Positions 6,613-14,747 of a stretch of 64,000 bases of DNA are shown piece after piece (position 1 is the first letter of the stretch; each line of letters starts with the position of its first letter). The DNA lies in the NCBI GenBank assembly GCA_036405235.1, contig DASWYA010000001.1, positions 310,001 through 374,000 of the forward strand. Direction: 5' to 3'. This DNA is from JASLCR01 sp036405235 (GTDB lineage Bacteria > Patescibacteriota > Saccharimonadia > Saccharimonadales > Saccharimonadaceae). The notes under the pieces were generated by a model, which saw only the letters and a list, made by a program, of their open reading frames with translations, was not told the DNA's origin and searched no databases. The translations under genes and the position numbers were made by a program.

Positions 6613-7212
6613 TTACATGATAGATTGTTTTGCAAAGTCAATCCAGCTCTTAGGCATGTCCCGGCGATAAGCCTCTGCATAAGTATCCACAACTTTCTCG
6701 TAAACTTTGTCGTGCAGTGGCGTACTACTGCCTTTTGCGTACGGACAGCCTTTTCCAGCATAGCGCTCGTCTTTTGTTAGCGCGTCTTCTCCAGCAAACG
6801 CCAGATATCCGTTGTCAACTGCGAGATGCGCACCTTCTTTACGATACTCAATCGATGCCCTGTCGAATCCCTCAGAGCTTAGCTCAGCACTCATTACACG
6901 AATAGTATCTTTTGAGCCGCTTGCAAGCATTATCCTGGCAGCATCTTCAGGGGCGTGAGTCGCGAGCGCAGGCTGCATAAGCGTATGGACATACTCGTGC
7001 GTAAGCCACACGATTTTCTGTTCGTCGTAGCGTCCCTCAAGCTGTAATGTCTCACCACACAGCTGAGCAGCCGTTCGAGATATCTTATTAATCCGCCGCG
7101 CACGCTTTAATATTTGGTCAACCTCAAGCTCTAGCAATGTCTTCATGAAGTCAGTTGAAGATGAAGCAATATCTTTGAATGCGGGCCGCTGGCCAAAGTT
7201 ACGTTCAATCAC
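6613..7212 (-). CDS. Conserved-looking hypothetical protein
   Basis: 199 residues, not recognised. No signal peptide or membrane span. The middle contains WLTHEYVHTLMQPALATH (about 69-86), in which HEYVH fits the HExxH zinc-protease pattern, but there is no convincing third ligand and the motif can occur by chance. The C-terminal part has GKGCPYAKGSS and a helical, aromatic-rich end. The start is GTG at 7212, with TATAAT 8 bases upstream and no ribosome site, so the mRNA is probably leaderless. Five bases separate it from the downstream methylase gene, so the two are likely co-transcribed. Confidence 0.6.
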   Translation of the reverse strand: MIERNFGQRPAFKDIASSSTDFMKTLLELEVDQILKRARRINKISRTAAQLCGETLQLEGRYDEQKIVWLTHEYVHTLMQPALATHAPEDAARIMLASGSKDTIRVMSAELSSEGFDRASIEYRKEGAHLAVDNGYLAFAGEDALTKDERYAGKGCPYAKGSSTPLHDKVYEKVVDTYAEAYRRDMPKSWIDFAKQSIM

Positions 7213-7220
7213 AGCAGTAT

Positions 7221-7249
7221 ATTATATCATAGTTTTATGTTTTAGTCTA
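7221..7249 (-). promoter_or_regulatory. Promoter for the 6613-7212 gene
   Basis: TATAAT (7226-7221) ends 8 bases before the GTG start; a weak -35 TAGACT (7249-7244) lies 17 bases upstream. Predicted leaderless transcript. Confidence 0.65.
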
Positions 7250-7292
7250 TATTTATGTGTATGTCTACGCGTATTTCAACTGCAGTAATTTT

Positions 7293-7330
7293 AAAACGAA
7301 TTAACCCGCCCCGTGTAGGAGCGGGTTAAT
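7293..7330 (-). terminator. Terminator after the GC-rich membrane gene
   Basis: Ten-pair stem ATTAACCCGC/GCGGGTTAAT (7330-7321 with 7309-7300), 11-base loop, then TTCGTTTT on the minus strand. It begins 2 bases after the stop codon of the 7333-7929 gene. Confidence 0.8.
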
Positions 7331-7332
7331 CC

Positions 7333-7929
7333 TCACACTCCTTCCGGGACGGGTACCGAGACGCGTCCTTTTCTGTAGACGATGACGAATGCCATCGCTA
7401 TGTCGCATGCAGCTAGATGGGCTGGCGCCAGGTAGAGGAACCAGTGTCCACCGCCAACCGCCACGATGTTGAGCAGCGCGGCGATAGAGCCAAGCCCCCA
7501 CATAAGCAGCGGTTCGGATAACGGATTACGCCAGGTCTTCACCAGGCTCAGCCCGATTCCGATGGTGTCGGCCACTAAGATGCATGCCAGGGCGGCGAGC
7601 GGTGACTCCATGAAGAACCACAGCACCACACTCATCAGTGCAATCCCGAGCGCCACCGTGTTCGGTGCGTCGATGCCTCCTTCGCCACGAGCCTTGGTCA
7701 GCGAGAGAAAGAAGATTGTCGCGTTGACGATGACAAACCAGCCGAATACGAACAGGCTGGTTGTCGATCCGAGGCTGAGCTGCGATCCGAAGATCACCAG
7801 CGCAGTCATGAGGAAGATGAACCACGTGTAACGGTGTGGCTGTGCTTCCCTGCGCCAGATGGCACGCACGTAGCTGAGATCACTCACCGAAATGAGTACC
7901 ACAGCGAGAACGCCGACAATGATGAGCAA
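7333..7929 (-). CDS. Multi-span membrane protein, probable transferred gene
   Basis: 198 residues with about seven hydrophobic segments (for example VGVLAVVLISVSDLSYV, FIFLMTALVIFGSQLSL, VALGIALMSVVLWFFM). The region after the first helix, RREAQPHRYTWFIF, recalls small uncharacterised actinobacterial membrane proteins of a PQ-loop-like layout; I cannot name a family. Composition differs sharply from the neighbours: row 7441-7500 is 40/60 G+C and row 7621-7680 is 38/60, while row 8821-8880 is about 23/60. It has its own extended -10 promoter, a strong GGAGG 6 bases before a TTG start (7929), and its own terminator. This looks like a self-contained gene acquired from a high-GC donor, plausibly an actinobacterial host (inference). 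Confidence 0.75.
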   Translation of the reverse strand: MLIIVGVLAVVLISVSDLSYVRAIWRREAQPHRYTWFIFLMTALVIFGSQLSLGSTTSLFVFGWFVIVNATIFFLSLTKARGEGGIDAPNTVALGIALMSVVLWFFMESPLAALACILVADTIGIGLSLVKTWRNPLSEPLLMWGLGSIAALLNIVAVGGGHWFLYLAPAHLAACDIAMAFVIVYRKGRVSVPVPEGV

Positions 7930-7966
7930 TGCTCACCTCCAAACTCAAAGGTACGGTCAACTCTTT

Positions 7967-7975
7967 ATTATAGCA
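7967..7975 (-). promoter_or_regulatory. Extended -10 promoter for the GC-rich membrane gene
   Basis: TGCTATAAT on the minus strand (7975-7967). The leader is about 30 bases, with GGAGG before the TTG start. Confidence 0.65.
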
Positions 7976-8001
7976 TATTTATGTATAAATATCAACTACG
8001 C

Positions 8002-8538
8002 CTAGAGAGCATTAGTTGCTATCGACCACCAATTTGGCAAACATACCTTAAACGCGCCAAGTATTATTTCTTTTATATTCAAAGGTATATCTATATCGGT
8101 TAATCCAGTTACCTCTTTTTGTGTCAGCCACCTAAGATCACCCGATTCACCACCAGCTATATCGGGCTGCTTTAGAGGCAGATCTTTAGCCAAGAACACA
8201 AATACAAGATCCGTATGCTTGTGATCACCTCCGCCGATATCGTGTGTATTTACACAAAATGGCACTGGATGAGCTATAGCTCCAGATAGCTCTTTCATTG
8301 CCCACTCAGGCTGTAGAGCTTCCAGATCCTGCAAAACATACCCAGTCTCTTCTTCGATTTCATGCGCTATAGCTTGCCATGGATTTTCACCGAGCTCGAT
8401 ATGCCCGCCGGGTTGCATGAGCTTACCGAGTTTTTTGTGTATGTGCAATAACACTTTTGGTACAGCATCTTCATATCGAAAGATGATCGCGCTGGTCGTG
8501 AAATCATGTTGGCCTGGCTCTGTATGAATATGCGGCAC
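8002..8538 (-). CDS. Nudix hydrolase
   Basis: 178 residues. The Nudix box lies at about residues 44-67: G-HIELG-E followed by HEIEEETGY, with the usual REUxEExGU arginine replaced by His. Nudix enzymes hydrolyse nucleoside diphosphates linked to another moiety; the substrate is not predictable here. A His-rich stretch (NTHDIGGGDHKHTD) follows the box. GTG start at 8538 with AAGGAG (8554-8549) about 10 bases upstream. The gene begins 14 bases after the upstream phosphatase gene, so they may form an operon. Other Nudix proteins are at 42438 and 63112. Confidence 0.88.
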   Translation of the reverse strand: MPHIHTEPGQHDFTTSAIIFRYEDAVPKVLLHIHKKLGKLMQPGGHIELGENPWQAIAHEIEEETGYVLQDLEALQPEWAMKELSGAIAHPVPFCVNTHDIGGGDHKHTDLVFVFLAKDLPLKQPDIAGGESGDLRWLTQKEVTGLTDIDIPLNIKEIILGAFKVCLPNWWSIATNAL

Positions 8539-8552
8539 GGGTATACTGCTCC

Positions 8553-9323
8553 TTACGCTTCGTAGAGCTTTACGAGTTCGTTATGTATTTTCGAGTTAGT
8601 CACGATCGCACCTTTAATTGGTTTTAGATAGTCGAGGTCTTTACCATGAAGGTCGGTCACTTTTCCACCAGCTTCTTCAACAATTACCTGTACGGCCGCT
8701 ATGTCGTGCGCATTCAATAGCTCCTCTATGTAACCTACGTATCTTCCAGTTGCAACACCAACAGATTTTGCTACAGCACCACTAAAAACAGCTAGATTCA
8801 CTTTTCTCTCAAGCAACTTATCGAAATAGGCAGCTTGATTGCGAATACGATAAGGGCTACTAATTACTGCTAAAATTCCAGACTCTAGCGCATCATCATT
8901 TACGCAAAGCCTTTGGTCGCCGAAGAATGCTCCCTTACCTTTTACCGCGGTGTAGATTCTGTCCAACATTGGCTCGTAAGCAACACCAAGGACTGGTACG
9001 CCATCAACTACGAGTGCAAGCGAGAACATAGCTGTCGGTACACCCCATGTGTAGGCTTTTGTGCCGTCAATTGGATCACAAAACCATTTGCGCCCCATGC
9101 CATATTCGGATGTGCTCTCTTCTTCGCCAATCACCCCATCATCTGGAAAATACTTCTCAAGCTCCTCGATCACCATGCGGTTAACCTCTGTATCGGCAAT
9201 TGTCACAGGAGAGCCATCTGCTTTTGTCACACATTGCTGGCCACCGTCAAAATACTGGCGCATAATGTCCCCAGCTTTCTTTGCAATACCCTCAGCTATT
9301 TTAAGCTCTTTTGAATAGTTCAT
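8553..9323 (-). CDS. Inositol monophosphatase-family phosphatase
   Basis: 256 residues. Metal-site motifs are all present: GEEES (about 66-70), WFCDPIDGTKAYTWG (about 80-94) and AHDIAAVQVIVEEAGG (about 206-221). The Li-sensitive family includes inositol monophosphatases, SuhB, 3'-phosphoadenosine phosphatases and HisN-type histidinol phosphatases. KADGSPVTIADTEVNR is close to HisN/IMPase types, but no histidine pathway is nearby, so the substrate is left open. No ribosome site precedes the ATG (9323). The tRNA-Leu gene lies 41 bases upstream on the same strand. Confidence 0.88.
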   Translation of the reverse strand: MNYSKELKIAEGIAKKAGDIMRQYFDGGQQCVTKADGSPVTIADTEVNRMVIEELEKYFPDDGVIGEEESTSEYGMGRKWFCDPIDGTKAYTWGVPTAMFSLALVVDGVPVLGVAYEPMLDRIYTAVKGKGAFFGDQRLCVNDDALESGILAVISSPYRIRNQAAYFDKLLERKVNLAVFSGAVAKSVGVATGRYVGYIEELLNAHDIAAVQVIVEEAGGKVTDLHGKDLDYLKPIKGAIVTNSKIHNELVKLYEA

Positions 9324-9364
9324 ATTTTACAAATGTTTACATTTTCTTATAGATCATTAGTCAT

Positions 9365-9451
9365 TGGTACCGCGAAGAGGACTTGAACCTCCACGAGAAA
9401 TCTCTCACTACGACCTGAACGTAGCGCGTCTACCAATTCCGCCACCGCGGC
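9365..9451 (-). tRNA. tRNA-Leu (anticodon CAG)
   Basis: 87 bases including an encoded CCA (9367-9365). Acceptor GCCGCGG pairs with the 3' strand TCGCGGT. The anticodon arm CTACG-TTCAGGT-CGTAG gives CAG. There is a long variable arm (GAGAGATTTCTC) and a T-arm GAGGTTCAAGTCCTC. All are typical of a class II leucine tRNA. Confidence 0.95.
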
Positions 9452-9477
9452 ATCAATGACTGACGATCTATACAAGT

Positions 9478-9483
9478 ATTATA
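9478..9483 (-). promoter_or_regulatory. -10 box for tRNA-Leu (CAG)
   Basis: TATAAT on the minus strand (9483-9478), about 26 bases before the tRNA 5' end. No good -35 is visible. Confidence 0.5.
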
Positions 9484-9495
9484 CACCCGCGCAAG

Positions 9496-11088
9496 CTAGA
9501 CCCGAGGCAAGGCATCGATATTTTGCGAAGCAAAGTCACTCCGAAGAGATTCTGCGAGCTTTTTTATACCCAGCTCTTGCTTTACGCCCGGATTTAGGAC
9601 GTCTTGCGGGTCAAAGATAGCCTTAAGCTTCTGGAATAGGTCTTTTACTTCATCGTCAAGCTGCTTATGTGCGCTATAAGACTGTAAGCGACCTTCGCCA
9701 TACCCACCAGCTAGATATCCACCACACTGGGTAACGAGCTGACTATATTCATCAATAAGCTTGAACACCGTCTGCTTGCCACCGACTGTTTTGAGATTGA
9801 TCACCGGACGGACGGACCACAGCCCCTCAAGAGGTTCTCCATACAGCGCAAGCTCGGTGTGTAGCTTCTTTGCAATCTCAGCCAGACCCGTCTGATACTC
9901 ATCGAATCTCTCGAGTGGAACATAAGCCTTGTCGATAATCGACATCGCTGCGCCTGCAGTACCTGATTGGTCCGCGAGTGCATTTATACTCAAGCTATTT
10001 GCCAGTTCGCCACCATATAGATCTTCTGAGGCACTCACTCGTCCTTCGTATTTACCAAAGATTTTAGCTAGTTTTTTAGCTTTTTTAGCTTGAGCTCTTG
10101 CCGATACATCGCTTAAGATAGCAATAAGTACCGTTGCTGGCGTCTGCTCCTCATCCAAGAAACTAAATGTTTTACCGGATTTAATTGCAGACTTTATCAC
10201 CTGCTCACTGTAGTAGCCGAAGAAGCTCGGAGCTACTTGAGCAACCTCATCGACTGCATCGCGCGCCTTCGTAGCATCACTAAAAGCTCCGATGACAATT
10301 TGCTTATCAGAACCAAGATAGTCAGCTTTTAGAATCATTTCTGAGATAACACCAAGCGTACCTTGGCTACCAAGAAATAGCGGCGTCAAGTCAAATGAGC
10401 CATCCTTCTGCTTTACTCGTGAGAGAGAGTTGTATCCAACCTGCTCAGATGCAAGCATTTTATCGATAAGCTCTTTATTTTCCTCAATCAAACCATCAAC
10501 TGCTCGATATACGTCCGCTTCAAAGCCTTGCTTACCTTTTATCTTGTTAAGCTCACGCTTCGTAAGACGCTTTGTCTGGAGGACATCACCGTTCGAGAGT
10601 ACGACTTCAAGCTGCTCAACAGCTTCACCTTGATGGGGCAGCGAAGAATTTGCCAGCATACCGCCGACTGTTGCATCACCATCACTATATTCAAACGCCG
10701 GGATGGTCACCCCCTGCAAGTTGAGTGCATTCTGTAAGGTATCCACCGAAACACCCGGCTGCAGGCGAACAAGTCGTTGCTTACCGTCGTATTCGAAAAT
10801 AGTGTTCATATGAGAATTAAGTGAGACAACGACACCGCTACCGACTGCTCCAGCCGTAAAGCTTGTGCCAAAACCACGAGCAGTTACAGGTAACTTGTGT
10901 CCTTTTTCCGCCAGCTGCCAGGTAAAACGCATGAGTTTGCGAATGTCATTAGTGTTTCTTGGGAATACAGCCATTTCAGGCGTGATCTTGATTGGCCCGT
11001 TATCAGTTGACAGCCGAGCAAGCACAGTACTATCTGTAATTACTTCCCCTACCAAATGTTGATTAAGATATTGTGCTAGTTTATTCAT
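9496..11088 (-). CDS. FAD-linked oxidase, glycolate/D-lactate dehydrogenase type
   Basis: 530 residues. The N-terminal FAD-binding domain (PCMH type, about 25-220) shows VTARGFGTSFTAGAVGSGVV and the SDGDATVGGMLANSS loop. The C-terminal FAD-oxidase domain carries LFLGSQGTLGVISE and ends GGYGEGRLQSYSAH and FDPQDVLNPGVK, the latter typical of GlcD/DLD enzymes. No iron-sulfur cysteine motifs are present. The likely reaction is oxidation of a 2-hydroxy acid such as D-lactate; the electron acceptor is unknown. ATG at 11088 follows GAGGGG. The gene is divergent from the tRNA-Leu (UAG) gene. Confidence 0.85.
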   Translation of the reverse strand: MNKLAQYLNQHLVGEVITDSTVLARLSTDNGPIKITPEMAVFPRNTNDIRKLMRFTWQLAEKGHKLPVTARGFGTSFTAGAVGSGVVVSLNSHMNTIFEYDGKQRLVRLQPGVSVDTLQNALNLQGVTIPAFEYSDGDATVGGMLANSSLPHQGEAVEQLEVVLSNGDVLQTKRLTKRELNKIKGKQGFEADVYRAVDGLIEENKELIDKMLASEQVGYNSLSRVKQKDGSFDLTPLFLGSQGTLGVISEMILKADYLGSDKQIVIGAFSDATKARDAVDEVAQVAPSFFGYYSEQVIKSAIKSGKTFSFLDEEQTPATVLIAILSDVSARAQAKKAKKLAKIFGKYEGRVSASEDLYGGELANSLSINALADQSGTAGAAMSIIDKAYVPLERFDEYQTGLAEIAKKLHTELALYGEPLEGLWSVRPVINLKTVGGKQTVFKLIDEYSQLVTQCGGYLAGGYGEGRLQSYSAHKQLDDEVKDLFQKLKAIFDPQDVLNPGVKQELGIKKLAESLRSDFASQNIDALPRV

Positions 11089-11145
11089 TTCCCCTCACTC
11101 TTTTCTACTAGTCTAGCACAAGCATCTCGTGTTCTCATTACTTTC

Positions 11146-11154
11146 TGTTATAAT
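11146..11154 (+). promoter_or_regulatory. Extended -10 promoter for tRNA-Leu (UAG)
   Basis: TGTTATAAT ends 24 bases before the mature tRNA; no -35 is evident. Confidence 0.65.
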
Positions 11155-11178
11155 GGTTCGTGCACTACATGTTGATGC

Positions 11179-11263
11179 GGGGATGTGGTGGAATTGGTAG
11201 ACACGCATGCCTTAGGAGCATGTGCAGTAATGCGTGAAGGTTCAAGTCCTTTCATCCCCACCA
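11179..11263 (+). tRNA. tRNA-Leu (anticodon TAG)
   Basis: 85 bases including encoded CCA (11261-11263). Acceptor GGGGATG pairs with CATCCCC. The anticodon arm CATGC-CTTAGGA-GCATG gives UAG. A long variable arm and T-arm GAAGGTTCAAGTCCTTTC are present. Confidence 0.95.
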
Positions 11264-11267
11264 AAAT

Positions 11268-11298
11268 AAAGAGATCTCGAAAGGGGTCTTTTTGTTTT
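11268..11298 (+). terminator. Terminator after tRNA-Leu (UAG)
   Basis: Stem 11268-11278 with 11283-11293 (G-U pairs allowed) closed by a GAAA tetraloop, then a T-rich run to 11298. Confidence 0.85.
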
Positions 11299-11335
11299 GG
11301 CTTGCTAATTCTAGAACTAAATAAAAAGACGCCTC

Positions 11336-11878
11336 TTAAGCGTCTCGGCGGAATGAGGTGAGGTGAAGATTCCCATAACTACGATTGTCCACCACAACAA
11401 TTCCGTCTTGGATAGGCACCTCACCTCTTCCTGAATGTGATAATACCATAAGCGCTCCGGGTTTGAGAAGACCAAACAGTCGCTTGACTGTGGAAAACTG
11501 GGGATCATGGTATGGCGGATCGGCAAATATCAGATCAAACGACCGAGGACTGGCAGTGTCAAGCCAATTACTTACTGAAGTTCGAATCAGCTCCGCACGC
11601 TCTTCAAGATCGAGCATAGTAATATTTTTTGCAATAATCTTGCAAGCAATACGATCTTTCTCGACAAACACTGCTTCGGATGCCCCTCTGCTCAGTGCTT
11701 CGATACCGATCGCACCACTTCCGGCAAACGCGTCCAGTACACGAGTGCTTTCAACATCGCCACCCAAAGAGTTAAATAATGCATTGCGGCCACGCTCGCT
11801 CATTGCGTGAGTGCTCTTTCTATCTGGGGCATCGATTTTACGCCCGCCAAACTCGCCTGCAATAATTCTGACGATCAT
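11336..11878 (-). CDS. rsmD: 16S rRNA (guanine-966 N2)-methyltransferase family
   Basis: 180 residues. RsmD features in order: IAGEFGGRKIDAP, the SERGRNALFNSLGG equivalent of 'vREalFNiL', AdoMet motif I VLDAFAGSGAIGIEALSRGA, and catalytic DPPY in IFADPPYHDPQ. It methylates G966 of 16S rRNA in the small subunit (family knowledge). Its start overlaps the stop of the upstream gene by ATGA (11878-11875), so it is coupled to the recG operon. Confidence 0.92.
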   Translation of the reverse strand: MIVRIIAGEFGGRKIDAPDRKSTHAMSERGRNALFNSLGGDVESTRVLDAFAGSGAIGIEALSRGASEAVFVEKDRIACKIIAKNITMLDLEERAELIRTSVSNWLDTASPRSFDLIFADPPYHDPQFSTVKRLFGLLKPGALMVLSHSGRGEVPIQDGIVVVDNRSYGNLHLTSFRRDA

Positions 11879-12702
11879 TCACCTCTCCTTACGAGTGCAG
11901 TAGTGTACGCATCATACCATGCAAGCGTAACAGCGCGTACGATTGTAGGCAGGAGAACCCCCGTAGTTTGCTGCGCAAGACGCGTTGTCCAGCCTGTTTG
12001 CTTGAACTGCTCGTACATATCAAGACTCGCGATCTCTTTGATCATGGAGCCATACACTGTCAAAAACCCTTTCGCATCGAGACTATCAAAGTCGTGCTGA
12101 CTTAAAGTTGCACGCGTGAACTTCAGCGGTTTAGCCGCCACGGCAATGCCAGCCTCAAAGAGTGTATGATTTGTCATTAGACCTTTCGCCCCCCAGTAGT
12201 CCCAGTTATTCGCGAGAAACTGACCCGCGGAGCCGCCTCCCGACATAATAACCTTACTGCGTACTTTATATTTTTTCTCATCAGCGTGTTTGAGATGCTC
12301 AGTTTGTTCGTCAAGCGGCTCGTGGTGAGCTGGCGTCAAACCATCAACAACGGCATGGGCCAACCACGCAGCTTCAAATGCAGCTCGCTCATGATTCTTC
12401 GCCACCAATGCTTCAGTAAGATTTTCTCTATGATCAGCAATTGCCGTAAACAACTCGTTAGTATCATTCACATCACTCGGATCAATAAAATGCCAAGGTT
12501 CATCCTTCCCAGGGCTTTTGAGCTTTACGCCATCTGGACCGCGTGAACCTTCAAAATGCAAAATCTCGCTAATACGCGGAAATACTAAAGAGTCATCGAG
12601 ATGGCTTGCCAGATGACGACGAGCAATTCGATCAATCTTCTGGTGTGTGCCTATAATTCGACCAGATTTTTTGTATTTCGGTAATGGTCCAAATGCGTAC
12701 AT
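11875..12702 (-). CDS. Zinc-dependent phospholipase C/P1-nuclease-like helical protein
   Basis: 275 residues with no clear signal peptide. Two stretches recall the zinc-binding pattern of the phospholipase C/P1 nuclease fold: WHFIDPSDVND (about 70-80) and AAWLAHAVVDGLTPAHHEPL (about 110-129), the latter like the 'GxxxHxxxDxxxPxH' helix. Helical Trp/Tyr-rich sequence fits that fold. Catalytic activity is unproven and I would not give a name. It lies between recG (3 bases upstream) and rsmD (ATGA overlap), so it is part of a three-gene operon whose other members act on DNA and rRNA. Confidence 0.6.
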   Translation of the reverse strand: MYAFGPLPKYKKSGRIIGTHQKIDRIARRHLASHLDDSLVFPRISEILHFEGSRGPDGVKLKSPGKDEPWHFIDPSDVNDTNELFTAIADHRENLTEALVAKNHERAAFEAAWLAHAVVDGLTPAHHEPLDEQTEHLKHADEKKYKVRSKVIMSGGGSAGQFLANNWDYWGAKGLMTNHTLFEAGIAVAAKPLKFTRATLSQHDFDSLDAKGFLTVYGSMIKEIASLDMYEQFKQTGWTTRLAQQTTGVLLPTIVRAVTLAWYDAYTTALVRRGE

Positions 12703-12704
12703 GA

Positions 12705-14738
12705 TTAATTCAGTGTTGTTAGCCTTTGGTATTTTTCTACCTCATTGGATAACTCTTTATAGTCTAGCAAATTTCCACCATTTTCTAAGAACGCAGATGC
12801 CGCGCGTTGCGCCGCTGCTATCAATTTTGTGTCACCGAGTGTTGCGACTTGGAGATTTAGTGCGCCGTGCTGGGCGCGTCCATAGATCTCGCCCGGACCA
12901 CGCTGTGTCATATCTACCTCCGCTAGATAAAACCCATCGTTTGACTTTTCAATTTCGAGAAGCCGAGACGACGGCTTTTTTGTACCGCTCGTAACTAAGA
13001 AGCAGTAGCTCTGGTGCTCGCTTCGTCCAACTCGTCCACGCAACTGATGCAGCTGCGCAAGGCCATATAAGTCGGCATCTTCGATCATCATCACAGTGGC
13101 ATTTGGTACATCTACACCAACTTCTACAACTGTAGTCGACACAAGGATATCGATATCACCATTTGCAAAACTCTCCATTACTTCGGCTTTTTCATCAGAT
13201 TTCAGTTTTCCATGCAACAAGCCGATTCTCCGATGCCCAAAGACAGAATTTTTCAACTTTTTATACTCAGCTTGTACACTTTTAGCGTCGTTCACTTCAC
13301 TGTCGTCAATTAGCTTGCAGATCACATACGCTTGACGGCCTTTCTTGATTTCACTGTCGATTGTTTTATATAGCGTATCTCGACTTACGGGAGACCATAT
13401 TTTGGTATGGATTTCTTTACGGTTTTTTGGCTTAGAATTTAGGATAGAAATATCCAACTCACCGTAAAGTGTGAGTGCGAGACTACGCGGAATCGGCGTA
13501 GCTGTCATAGCAAGCAAATGTGGCATATTTTTTGATTTCTTCAGTAACTCTTGACGCTGCGAGACACCAAAACGATGTTGCTCATCGATGACAACAAATC
13601 CAAGGCTATGAAATACGACCGGATCCTGCAGCAAGGCATGCGTGCCGACAATTACGTTAATTTCGCCAGCTTTCAATTGCTTCAGTAGCTCTTCGCGTGC
13701 TTTACCTTTCACGCTACCAGAGAGTAGTGCGACATTCAGACCGAATGGTGCAAGCAGTGACGAGAGTGTCTCGGCATGCTGCATTGATAAGATTTCTGTC
13801 GGTGCAAGAAAAGCCGTCTGGAAGCCGTGGCTCGCCGCCTGACGAGCCGCTACTCCGGCTACGACAGTCTTTCCTGCACCAACATCGCCCTGAAGAAGTC
13901 GATTCATTGGCATAGCTTTTTCAAAGTCTTGCAGGATGTCCCATGCCGCTTTCTTCTGCGGAGGTGTGAGCTCAAACGGTAGCGACGAAACGAACTCTTT
14001 CACAATCGACTGCTCAAACGGTATCTTCCAGCCAGTCAACTGTGCATTAGCACGTTTATTAAGCTGTGCCCCAAGTAGTAATTCGAATAACTCATCAAAA
14101 GCGAGTCGTTTTTTTGCACTTGCAACGACTTCTATTGAACTTGGGAAGTGCATCCCGAGTATCGCGTCTGAGTAGCTCACGAGTTTTTCGCTCTTTACAA
14201 TTCCTGGCGGCAATCGTTCGGGCAACATTGTCATGAGCGGCCGGAGTTCAGCTAATATCTTACGGACAAGCTGACTCTTTAGGCCTTTCACGCTTGGATA
14301 GACAGGAAGAATTCTGTCAGTCTGCACCGGCATATCTTTCACAAGCTCGGCACTTGGGTTAGATAGCTGATACCTGTTGTAGCTAAACTCAAATTCTCCG
14401 GAAAAATAGTACTCTATAGAACTATCTTTAAGTTGCGTCGCACGATACGGCTGATTGAACCACACCGCCTGAAGCTTGCCAGAGGCATCTACTAGCGTCG
14501 CAGTTGTTATCTGCATCCCACGGCGCACATACTTCGTCGAGATACTCTCCACGCGTGCTTTTATAGTCTGCTTGCCTGGTTTGATATCTCCAATCTGAAC
14601 TACTTCGGAAAAATCCTCAAACTTACGCGGTAAAAATGTCAGCAGGTCTTTGACTGTATGAAGACCACTGAGCTCAAACTGTTCGGCCGTCTTAGACCCA
14701 ACACCTTTAACACTAGTAAGCTGGGTCAAGAGATTCAT
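12705..14738 (-). CDS. recG: ATP-dependent DNA helicase RecG
   Basis: 677 residues, close to the usual 690. The N-terminal wedge OB-fold is at about 50-150. Helicase motifs: I GDVGAGKTVV, Ia FLAPTEIL, II DEQHRFGV, III MTATPIPRSLALTLYG, V STTVVEVGVDVPNATVMMI and VI QLRGRVGRS. The C-terminal TQRGPGEIYGRAQHG is typical of RecG. It remodels stalled forks and Holliday junctions. First gene of the recG-PLC-like-rsmD operon. The first ATG fits the family start. Confidence 0.97.
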   Translation of the reverse strand: MNLLTQLTSVKGVGSKTAEQFELSGLHTVKDLLTFLPRKFEDFSEVVQIGDIKPGKQTIKARVESISTKYVRRGMQITTATLVDASGKLQAVWFNQPYRATQLKDSSIEYYFSGEFEFSYNRYQLSNPSAELVKDMPVQTDRILPVYPSVKGLKSQLVRKILAELRPLMTMLPERLPPGIVKSEKLVSYSDAILGMHFPSSIEVVASAKKRLAFDELFELLLGAQLNKRANAQLTGWKIPFEQSIVKEFVSSLPFELTPPQKKAAWDILQDFEKAMPMNRLLQGDVGAGKTVVAGVAARQAASHGFQTAFLAPTEILSMQHAETLSSLLAPFGLNVALLSGSVKGKAREELLKQLKAGEINVIVGTHALLQDPVVFHSLGFVVIDEQHRFGVSQRQELLKKSKNMPHLLAMTATPIPRSLALTLYGELDISILNSKPKNRKEIHTKIWSPVSRDTLYKTIDSEIKKGRQAYVICKLIDDSEVNDAKSVQAEYKKLKNSVFGHRRIGLLHGKLKSDEKAEVMESFANGDIDILVSTTVVEVGVDVPNATVMMIEDADLYGLAQLHQLRGRVGRSEHQSYCFLVTSGTKKPSSRLLEIEKSNDGFYLAEVDMTQRGPGEIYGRAQHGALNLQVATLGDTKLIAAAQRAASAFLENGGNLLDYKELSNEVEKYQRLTTLN

Positions 14739-14747
14739 ACACCTACA

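Noticed and set aside
6613..7212. Zinc metalloprotease on the basis of HEYVH
   Set aside because: Five residues can match by chance; there is no third ligand or other family feature, so the gene is left as hypothetical.
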